From: Parietaria judaica
Lineage: Eukaryota > Streptophyta > Magnoliopsida > Rosales > Urticaceae
Reading direction: 5' to 3'
Assembly: GCA_954871525.1 (NCBI GenBank)
Contig: OX940869.1
Location: 19,992,001-20,056,000, forward strand
DNA: 64,000 bases
Position 1 is the first letter of the stretch. Each line of letters starts with the position of its first letter. The notes under the pieces are model-generated. The model did no database searches, was not told the origin of the DNA, and saw nothing but the letters and a program-made list of their open reading frames with translations. This document shows positions 1 through 7,591 of the stretch, piece after piece. The translations under genes and the position numbers were made by a program.

Positions 1-167
1 CCACACTAATGAAGGTCTAGCAACTCAAATTTCATGAAGAACGCATCGTATTTGCTCTCGTAAGAAAACCAATTTTAACATTTTTCGGTAATGATTTTAA
101 CTCGTTAACGGCTTGATATAGAAAGTACGAGGTAGTGCTTTGCTATTTAGGGATTAAAATAAGTAAA

Positions 168-182
168 TGTGATACAATTACA
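168..182. other. Imperfect 15-bp palindrome TGTGAT-ACA-ATTACA
   Basis: The arms TGTGAT and ATTACA pair at five of six positions around a 3-nt centre. The overlapping arms AATGTG (166-171) and CACATT (181-186) are perfect with a 9-nt spacer. The sequence is conserved in most monomers across both classes. It is broken in a few, for example TTACACCTTATT near 25876. It becomes a perfect palindrome in the right-end tetramer (58024-58038). It could bind a dimeric protein, but this is only a structural observation. Confidence 0.5.
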
Positions 183-267
183 CATTATTAAGCATTTTGA
201 AATTCATTTTTTGTTTAAAATATAGTTTAATTAGGGTTCTGCCGCGTAAAATGGTAAAAAGACTCAG

Positions 268-277
268 TTTTTTTTTT
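268..277. repeat. Variable T tract, example in monomer 1
   Basis: Ten T residues between ACTCAG and GGAGCACG. The tract is at the same place in every monomer and ranges from 7 (59208-59214) to 14 (20894-20907). In the monomers I checked, length equals 352 plus the number of T residues, apart from rare small indels such as the two-base deletion near 611. Length is subtype-linked: usually 10 in A, 9 in B/C/E/F, 8 in F', 11-13 in D. It is a slippage-prone A/T tract (A on the minus strand). Confidence 0.9.
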
Positions 278-322
278 GGAGCACGTATCAATTGTTGAAA
301 ACTGGGTTTTAAGAGAGCTCCA
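277..322. other. Potential hairpin TGGAGC ... GCTCCA
   Basis: TGGAGC (277-282) and GCTCCA (317-322) are perfect reverse complements with a 34-nt loop. An alternative pair is ACTGG (301-305) with CCAGT (320-324). The GAGCTC palindrome sits in the right arm. The stem is weakened in C (GGAGAACG and CTCCGG, not compensatory) and in GAGGACTCC monomers of 51356-54245. Lack of compensatory change argues against strong selection on this stem. Confidence 0.4.
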
Positions 323-362
323 GTAAGTTTTAATGCCAAAACTAACCCAATATATAATAGAA

Positions 363-721
363 CCACCCTAATTAAGGTCTAGCAACTCAAATTTCATGAA
401 GAACGCATCGTATTTGCTCTCGTAAGAAAACCAATTTTAACACTTTACGGTAATGATTTTAACTCGTTAACGGCTTGATATAGAAAGTACGAGGTAGTGC
501 TTTGCTATTTAGGGATTAAAATAAGTAAATGTGATACAATTACACATTATTAAGCATTTTGAAATTCATTTTTTGCTTAAAATATAGTTTTATTAGGGTT
601 CTGCCGCGTAATGGTAAAAAGACTCAGTTTTTTTTTGGAGCACGTATCAATTGTTAAAAACTGGGTTTTAAGAGAGCTCCAGTAAGTTTTAATGCCAAAA
701 CTAACCCAATATATAATAATA
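363..721. repeat. Subtype B monomer (P class), shortest unit
   Basis: 359 bp, the shortest monomer in the window. Distinguished from A by CACTTTACGG, TTTTGCTTAAAATATAG, TTTTATTAGGG (A has TTTAATTAGGG) and TTGTTAAAAACTGG. T tract of 9. This copy also lacks two bases after GCCGCG (GCCGCGTAATGG near 605-615, elsewhere GCCGCGTAAAATGG), which explains 359 instead of 361. B recurs without that deletion at 2169, 20266, 23166, 30032, 32562, 34732, 37623, 40515 and 47020. In most HORs it directly precedes C. Confidence 0.9.
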
Positions 722-1082
722 CCACCCTAATTAAGGTCTAGCAACTCAAATTTCATGAAGAACGCATCGTATTTGCTCTCGTAAGAAATCCAATTTTAAC
801 ACTTTTCGGTAATGATTTTAACTCGTTAACGGTTTGATATAGAAAGTACGAGATAGTGCTTCGCTATTTAGGGATTAAAATAAGTAAATGTGATACAATT
901 ACACATATTTAAGCATTTTGAAATTCATTTTTTGTTTAAAATATTGTTTAATTAGGGTTCTTTAATGTAAAATGGGAAAAAGACTCAGTTTTTTTTTGGA
1001 GAACGTATTAATTGTTGAAAACTGGGTTTTAAGAGAGCTCCGGTAAGTTTTAATGCCAAAACTACCCCAATATATAATAATA
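722..1082. repeat. Subtype C monomer (Q class)
   Basis: 361 bp. Defined by GTAAGAAATCC, CGGTTTGATA, ACACATxTTTAAGC, AATATTGTTTAATT, GGAGAACGTATTAATTG (others GGAGCACG), CTCCGGTAAG (others CTCCAGTAAG) and AACTACCCCAA (others AACTAACCCAA). Copies occur at 2531, 7592, 9040, 17009, 23527, 26059, 27865, 30393, 32923, 35093, 37984 and 40876, nearly always between a B/B' and a D monomer. Many B'-linked copies also share GTAACTGTGATAC. Confidence 0.9.
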
Positions 1083-1445
1083 CCACCCTAATGAAGGTCT
1101 AGGAACTCAAATTTCATGAAGAACGCATCGTATTTGCTCTCGTAAGAAAACTAATTTTAACACTTTTCGGTAATGATTTTAACTCGTTAACGGTTTGATA
1201 TATAAAGTACGAGATAGTGCTTCGCTATTTAGGGATTAAAATAAGTAAATGTGATACAATTACACATTATTAAGCATTTTGAAATTCATTTTTTGTTTAA
1301 AATATCGTTTAATTAGGGTTCTTTAATGTAAAATGGGAAAAAGACTCAGTTTTTTTTTTTGGAGCACGTATTAATTGTTGAAAACTGGGTTTTAAGAGAG
1401 CTCCAGTAAGTTTTAATGCCAAAACTAACCCAATATATAATAATA
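1083..1445. repeat. Subtype D monomer (Q class) with long T tract
   Basis: 363 bp. Starts CCACCCTAATGAAGG (after A, usually CCACCCTAATTAAGG) and carries GAAAACTAATTTTAAC, CGGTTTGATA, AATATCGTTTAATT and TCTTTAATG. The T tract is 11 here and reaches 13 in other D copies (for example 7954), making D the longest pure subtype. It usually follows C and precedes E. In 10851-15201 it instead follows A directly. Confidence 0.88.
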
Positions 1446-1806
1446 CCACCCTAATGAAGGTCTAGCAACTCAAATTTCATGAAGAACGCATCGTATTTGC
1501 TCTTGTAAGAAAACCAATTTTAACACTTTTCGGTAATGATTTTAACTCGTTAACGGCTTGATATAGAAAGTACGAGATAGTGCTTCGCTATTTAGGGATT
1601 AAAATAAGTAAATGTGATACAATTACACATTATTAAGCATTTTGAAATTCAATTTTTGTTTAAAATATCGTTTAATTAGGGTTCTTTAATGTAAAATGGG
1701 AAAAAGACTCAGTTTTTTTTTGGAGCACGTATTAATTGTTGAAAACTGGGTTTTAAGAGAGCTCCAGTAAGTTTTAATGCCAAAAATAACCCAATATATA
1801 ATAATA
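1446..1806. repeat. Subtype E monomer (Q class)
   Basis: 361 bp. Distinguished by GCTCTTGTAAG (others GCTCTCGTAAG), GAAATTCAATTTTTG (others GAAATTCATTTTTTG), and AAAAATAACCC at the 3' end. T tract of 9. E closes most HORs and is followed by A. A sub-variant has AACGTCTTGATA (3256, 5424, 35817). The substitution creates the inverted pair TTGAA-A-TTCAA. Confidence 0.88.
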
Positions 1807-3616
1807 CCACACTAATGAAGGTCTAGCAACTCAAATTTCATGAAGAACGCATCGTATTTGCTCTCGTAAGAAAACCAATTTTAACATTTTTCGGTAATGA
1901 TTTTAACTCGTTAACGGCTTGATATAGAAAGTACGAGGTAGTGCTTTGCTATTTAGGGATTAAAATAAGTAAATGTGATACAATTACACATTATTAAGCA
2001 TTTTGAAATTCATTTTTTGTTTAAAATATAGTTTAATTAGGGTTCTGCCGCGTAAAATGGTAAAAAGACTCAGTTTTTTTTTTGGAGCACGTATCAATTG
2101 TTGAAAACTGGGTTTTAAGAGAGCTCCAGTAAGTTTTAATGCCAAAACTAACCCAATATATAATAGTACCACCCTAATTAAGGTCTAGCAACTCAAATTT
2201 CATGAAGAACGCATCGTATTTGCTCTCGTAAGAAAACCAATTTTAACACTTTACGGTAATGATTTTAACTCGTTAACGGCTTGATATAGAAAGCACGAGG
2301 TAGTGCTTTGCTATTTAGGGATTAAAATAAGTAAATGTGATACAATTACACATTATTAAGCATTTTGAAATTCATTTTTTGCTTAAAATATAGTTTTATT
2401 AGGGTTCTGCCGCGTAAAATGGTAAAAAGACTCAGTTTTTTTTTTGGAGCACGTATCAATTGTTAAAAACTGGGTTTTAAGAGAGCTCCAGTAAGTTTTA
2501 ATGCCAAAACTAACCCAATATATAATAATACCACCCTAATTAAGGTCTAGCAACTCAAATTTCATGAAGAACGCATCGTATTTGCTCTCGTAAGAAATCC
2601 AATTTTAACACTTTTCGGTAATGATTTTAACTCGTTAACGGTTTGATATAGAAAGTACGAGATAGTGCTTCGCTATTTAGGGATTAAAATAAGTAAATGT
2701 GATACAATTACACATTTTTAAGCATTTTGAAATTCATTTTTTGTTTAAAATATTGTTTAATTAGGGTTCTTTAATGTAAAATGGGAAAAAGACTCAGTTT
2801 TTTTTTTGGAGAACGTATTAATTGTTGAAAACTGGGTTTTAAGAGAGCTCCGGTAAGTTTTAATGCCAAAACTACCCCAATATATAATAATACCACCCTA
2901 ATGAAGGTCTAGCAACTCAAATTTCATGAAGAACGCATCGTATTTGCTCTCGTAAGAAAACTAATTTTAACACTTTTCGGTAATGATTTTAACTCGTTAA
3001 CGGTTTGATATAGAAAGTACGAGATAGTGCTTCGCTATTTAGGGATTAAAATAAGTAAATGTGATACAATTACACATTATTAAGCATTTTGAAATTCATT
3101 TTTTGTTGAAAATATCGTTTAATTAGGGTTCTTTAATGTAAAATGGGAAAAAGACTCAGTTTTTTTTTTTGGAGCACGTATTAATTGTTGAAAACTGGGT
3201 TTTAAGAGAGCTCCAGTAAGTTTTAATGCCAAAACTAACCCAATATATAATAATACCACCCTAATGAAGGTCTAGCAACTCAAATTTCATGAAGAACGCA
3301 TCGTATTTGCTCTGGTAAGAAAACCAATTTTAACACTTTTCGGTAATGATTTTAACTCGTTAACGTCTTGATATAGAAAGTACGAGATAGTGCTTCGCTA
3401 TTTGGGGATTAAAATAAGTAAATGTGATACAATTACACATTATTAAGCATTTTGAAATTCAATTTTTGTTTAAAATATCGTTTAATTAGGGTTCTTTAAT
3501 GTAAAATGGGAAAAAGACTCAGTTTTTTTTTGGAGCACGTATTAATTGTTGAAAACTGGGTTTTAAGAGAGCTCCAGTAAGTTTTAATGCCAAAAATAAC
3601 CCAATATATAATAATA

Positions 3617-5784
3617 CCACACTAATGAAGGTTTAGCAACTCAAATTTCATGAAGAACGCATCGTATTTGCTCTCGTAAGAAAACCAATTTTAACATTTT
3701 TCGGTAATGATTTTAACTAGTTAACGGCTTGATATAGAAAGTACGAGGTAGTGCTTTGCTATTTAGGGATTAAAATAAGTAAATGTGATACAATTACACA
3801 TTATTAAGCATTTTGAAATTCATTTTTTGTTTAAAATATAGTTTAATTAGGGTTCTGCCGCGTAAAATGGTAAAAAGACTCAGTTTTTTTTTTGGAGCAC
3901 GTATCAATTGTTGAAAACTGGGTTTTAAGAGAGCTCCAGTAAGTTTTAATGCCAAAACTAACCCAATATATAATAATACCACCCTAATTAAGGTCTAGCA
4001 ACTCAAATTTCATGAAGAACGCATCGTATTTGCTCTCGTAAGAAATCCAATTTTAACACTTTTCGGTAATGATTTTAACTCGTTAACGGCTTGATATAGA
4101 AAGTACGAGATAGTGCTTCGCTATTTAGGGATTAAAATAAGTAAATGTGATACAATTACACATTATTAAGCATTTTGAAATTCATTTTTTGTTTAAAATA
4201 TCGTTTAATTAGGGTTCTTTAATGTAAAATGGGAAAAAGACTCAGTTTTTTTTTGGAGCACGTATTAATTGTTGAAAACTGGGTTTTAAGAGAGCTCCAG
4301 TAAGTTTTAATGCCAAAAATAACCCAATATATAATAATACCACACTAATGAAGTTCTAGCAACTCAAATTTCATGAAGAACGCATCGTATTTGCTCTCGT
4401 AAGAAAACCAATTTTAACACTTTTCGGTAATGATTTTAACTCGTTAACGGCTTGATATAGAAAGTACGAGGTAGTGCTTTGCTATTTAGGGATTAAAATA
4501 AGTAAATGTGATACAATTACACATTATTAAGCATTTTGAAATTCATTTTTTGTTTAAAATATAGTTTAATTAGGGTTCTGCCGCGTAAAATGGTAAAAAG
4601 ACTCAGTTTTTTTTTTGGAGCACGTATCAATTGTTGAAAACTGGGTTTTAAGAGAGCTCCAGTAAGTTTTAATGCCAAAACTAACCCGATATATAATAAT
4701 ACCACCCTAATTAAGGTCTAGCAACTCAAATTTCATGAAGAACGCATCGTATTTGCTCTCGTAAGAAATCCAATTTTAACACTTTTCGGTAATGATTTTA
4801 ACTCGTTAACGGCTTGGTATAGAAAGTACGAGATAGTGCTTCGCTATTTAGGGATTAAAATAAGTAAATGTGATACAATTACACATTATTAAGCATTTTG
4901 AAATTCATTTTTTGTTTAAAATATCGTTTAATTAGGGTTCTTTAATGTAAAATGGGAAAAAGACTCAGTTTTTTTTTGGAGCACGTATTAATTGTTGAAA
5001 ACTGGGTTTTAAGAGAGCTCCAGTAAGTTTTAATGCCAAAACTAACCCAATATATAATAATACCACACTAATGAAGGTCTAGCAACTCAAATTTCATGAA
5101 GAACGCATCGTATTTGCTCTCGTAAGAAAACCAATTTTAACACTTTACGGTAATGATTTTAACTCGTTAACGGCTTGATATTGAAAGTACGAGGTAGTGC
5201 TTTGCTATTTAGGGATTAAAATAAGTAAATGTGATACAATTACACATTATTAAGCATTTTGAAATTCATTTTTTGCTTAAAATATAGTTTTATTAGGGTT
5301 CTGCCGCGTAAAATGGTAAAAAGACTCAGTTTTTTTTTGGAGCACGTATCATATGTTAAAAACTGGGTTTTAAGAAAGCTCCAGTAAGTTTTAATGCCAA
5401 AACTAACCCAATATATAATAATACCACCCTAATTAAGGTCTAGCAACTCAAATTTCATGAAGAACGCATCGTATTTGCTCTTGTAAGAAAACCAATTTTA
5501 ACACTTTTCGGTAATGATTTTAACTCGTTAACGTCTTGATATAGAAAGTACGAGATAGTGCTTCGCTATTTAGGGATTAAAATAAGTAAATGTGATACAA
5601 TTACACATTATTAAGCATTTTGAAATTCAATTTTTGTTTAAAATATCGTTTAATTAGGGTTCTTTAATGTAAAATGGGAAAAAGACTCAGTTTTTTTTTG
5701 GAGCACGTATTAATTGTTGAAAACTGGGTTTTAAGAGAGCTCCAGTAAGTTTTAATGCCAAAAATAACCCAATATATAATAATA
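3617..5784. repeat. HOR block A-F-A'-F'-B'-E
   Basis: Six monomers start at 3617, 3979, 4340, 4702, 5063 and 5424. P and Q classes alternate strictly, giving a 722-723 bp dimeric sub-period. The cassette A'-F'-B' (GAAGTTCTAGC, CTTGGTATAG, TATCATATG) is the same one found in the octamers at 5785 and 15202, but here it is followed directly by E. C and D are missing from between B' and E. This looks like a shortened relative of the octamer. Confidence 0.88.
3979..4339. repeat. Subtype F monomer (Q class)
   Basis: 361 bp. Starts CCACCCTAATTAAGG and has GTAAGAAATCC like C, but CGGCTTGATA, CACATTATTAAG, AATATCG, GGAGCACG and an AAAATAACCC or AAAACTAACCC ending. It pairs with A in the 722-724 bp A-F dimer, the commonest two-monomer unit (for example 41962-46299). 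Some copies (18458, 19180) carry the E-type AATTCAATTTTTG, so F and E are partly mosaic. Confidence 0.85.
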
Positions 5785-6508
5785 CCACACTAATGAAGGT
5801 CTAGCAACTCAAATTTCATGAAGAACGCATCGTATTTGCTCTCGTAAGAAAACCAATTTTAACATTTTTCGGTAATGATTTTAACTAGTTAACGGCTTGA
5901 TATAGAAAGTACGAGGTAGTGCTTTGCTATTTAGGGATTAAAATAAGTAAATGTGATACAATTACACATTATTAAGCATTTTGAAATTCATTTTTTGTTT
6001 AAAATATAGTTTAATTAGGGTTCTGCCGCGTAAAATGGTAAAAAGACTCAGTTTTTTTTTTGGAGCACGTATCAATTGTTGAAAACTGGGTTTTAAGAGA
6101 GCTCCAGTAAGTTTTAATGCCAAAACTAACCCAATATATAATAATACCACCCTAATTAAGGTCTAGCAACTCAAATTTCATGAAGAACGCATCGTATTTG
6201 CTCTCGTAAGAAATCCAATTTTAACACATTTCGGTAATGATTTTAACTCGTTAACGGCTTGATATAGAAAGTACGAGATAGTGCTTCGCTATTTAGGGAT
6301 TAAAATAAGTAAATGTGATACAATTACACATTATTAAGCATTTTGAAATTCATTTTTTGTTTAAAATATCGTTTAATTAGGGTTCTTTAATGTAAAATGG
6401 GAAAAAGACTCAGTTTTTTTTTTGGAGCACGTATTAATTGTTGAAAACTGGGTTTTAAGAGAGCTCCAGTAAGTTTTAATGCAAAAAATAACCCAATATA
6501 TAATAATA

Positions 6509-6870
6509 CCACACTAATGAAGTTCTAGCAACTCAAATTTCATGAAGAACGCATCGTATTTGCTCTCGTAAGAAAACCAATTTTAACACTTTTCGGTAAT
6601 GATTTTAACTCGTTAACGGCTTGATATAGAAAGTACGAGGTAGTGGTTTGCTATTTAGGGATTAAAATAAGTAAATGTGATACAATTACACATTATTAAG
6701 CATTTTGAAATTCATTTTTTGTTTAAAATATAGTTTAATTAGGGTTCTGCCGCGTAAAATGGTAAAAAGACTCAGTTTTTTTTTTGGAGCACGTATCAAT
6801 TGTTGAAAACTGGGTTTTAAGAGAGCTCCAGTAAGTTTTAATGCCAAAACTAACCCGATATATAATAATA
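6509..6870. repeat. Subtype A' monomer (P class)
   Basis: 362 bp A-like monomer marked by GAAGTTCTAGC near the start, GTAGTGGTTTGC (A has GTAGTGCTTTGC) and AACCCGATATATAATA at the end. Related copies are at 15926, 24975 and 26781. The copies at 4340 and 45577 share the first and last markers but keep GTGCTTTGC. It always precedes an F or F' monomer. Confidence 0.85.
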
Positions 6871-7230
6871 CCACCCTAATTAAGGTCTAGCAACTCAAAT
6901 TTCATGAAGAACGCATCGTATTTGCTCTCGTAAGAAATCCAATTTTAACACTTTTCGGTAATGATTTTAACTCGTTAACGGCTTGGTATAGAAAGTACGA
7001 GATAGTGCTTCGCTATTTAGGGATTAAAATAAGTAAATGTGATACAATTACACATTATTAAGCATTTTGAAATTCATTTTTTGTTTAAAATATCGTTTAA
7101 TTAGGGTTCTTTAATGTAAAATGGGAAAAAGACTCAGTTTTTTTTGGAGCACGTATTAATTGTTGAAAACTGGGTTTTAAGAGAGCTCCAGTAAGTTTTA
7201 ATGCCAAAACTAACCCAATATATAATAATA
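6871..7230. repeat. Subtype F' monomer (Q class)
   Basis: 360 bp, T tract of 8. F-like, but with CGGCTTGGTATAGAAAG where others have CTTGATATAG. Found at 4702, 6871, 16288, 25337 and 27143, each time between an A' and a B' monomer. A'-F'-B' therefore travels as a linked cassette of about 1.08 kb. Confidence 0.85.
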
Positions 7231-7591
7231 CCACACTAATGAAGGTCTAGCAACTCAAATTTCATGAAGAACGCATCGTATTTGCTCTCGTAAGAAAACC
7301 AATTTTAACACTTTACGGTAATGATTTTAACTCGTTAACGGCTTGATATAGAAAGTACGAGGTAGTGCTTTGCTATTTAGGGATTAAAATAAGTAAATGT
7401 GATACAATTACACATTATTAAGCATTTTGAAATTCATTTTTTGCTTAAAATATAGTTTTATTAGGGTTCTGCCGCGTAAAATGGTAAAAAGACTCAGTTT
7501 TTTTTTGGAGCACGTATCATATGTTAAAAACTGGGTTTTAAGAAAGCTCCAGTAAGTTTTAATGCCAAAACTAACCCAATATATAATAATA
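7231..7591. repeat. Subtype B' monomer (P class)
   Basis: 361 bp. B-like, but starts CCACACTAATGAAGG and carries CGTATCATATGTTAAAAAC (B has TATCAATTGTT) and TTTTAAGAAAGCTCC, which loses the GAGCTC palindrome. Copies are at 5063, 7231, 8679, 16648, 25698 and 27504. It precedes C except at 5063, where E follows. Confidence 0.85.

Larger units (their letters stand above)
1..362. repeat. Subtype A monomer (P class), reference example
   Basis: 362 bp. Starts CCACACTAATGAAGG and carries GAGGTAGTGCTTTGC, ATATAGTTTAATTAGGG, TCTGCCGCG, a T tract of 10, CGTATCAATTGTTGAAAAC and AAAACTAACCC. It is the most frequent P-class monomer and is usually followed by an F, B or D monomer beginning CCACCCTAAT. Recurring sub-variants have ACTAGTTAACGG instead of ACTCGTTAACGG (for example 3617, 5785, 13027, 14115, 15202, 24250, 28587) or TTTACTATT instead of TTTGCTATT (for example 10129, 18097, 19541, 31839). 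The letter is my label. Confidence 0.9.
227..375. other. 11-bp inverted repeat spanning a monomer junction
   Basis: TTAATTAGGGT (227-237) and ACCCTAATTAA (365-375) are perfect reverse complements separated by 127 bp. The left arm is in nearly all monomers except B types (TTTATTAGGGT). The right arm is complete only in monomers beginning CCACCCTAATTAAGG, typically the second member of an A-F, A-B or A-D pair. It shortens to 8 bp in CCACCCTAATGAAGG and is broken in CCACACTAATG. Any cruciform or folded transcript using it would therefore be tied to the dimer register. Function is not shown. Confidence 0.6.
1..3616. repeat. HOR: pentamer A-B-C-D-E, two tandem copies
   Basis: Copy 1 is 1-1806 and copy 2 is 1807-3616. 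Monomer starts are 1, 363, 722, 1083, 1446 and 1807, 2169, 2531, 2893, 3256. Corresponding monomers match far better at 1.81 kb spacing than neighbours do: GGAGAACG and CTCCGG appear only in slot 3, GAAAACTAATT only in slot 4, and TCTTGTAAG with AATTCAATTTTTG only in slot 5. The copies differ by a few substitutions, the two-base deletion in copy 1 slot 2, and T-tract length. Confidence 0.93.

Noticed and set aside
140..156. CENP-B box at GCTTTGC/GCTTCGCTATTTAGGGAT
   Set aside because: In Q monomers CTTCGCTATTTAGGGAT matches only 6 of the 9 essential positions: TTCG and two of the CGGG positions, with the central A and two CGGG bases missing. P monomers also lose the CpG. AACCCGTTAACGG in G monomers fails on the reverse strand too.
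206..219. Replication origin consensus (ARS-like TTTTTTGTTTA)
   Set aside because: It matches 10 of 11 positions of the yeast ACS, but such AT-rich matches are expected by chance and this consensus does not define origins in animals.
146..236. Telomere repeats (TTAGGG, TTTAGGG, CCCTAA)
   Set aside because: TTTAGGG and TTAGGG occur as isolated single copies at fixed positions in each monomer and CCCTAA at many junctions, never in tandem with each other.
231..277. RNA polymerase III promoter and terminator (B-box-like GGGTTCTGCC followed by a T tract)
   Set aside because: Only GGTTC and one further base fit a B box, the P/Q difference falls inside it, and TAGCAACTC does not fit an A box. A T tract alone is not evidence of a transcription unit.
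178..366. Recurring 62- or 70-codon minus-strand open frames as a multicopy gene family
   Set aside because: They begin at GTG or TTG, not ATG, and exist only in P-class monomers with exactly 10 T residues. They are broken by one-base tract changes in sister monomers and show no recognised domain. Repetition of the frame is explained by repetition of the satellite.
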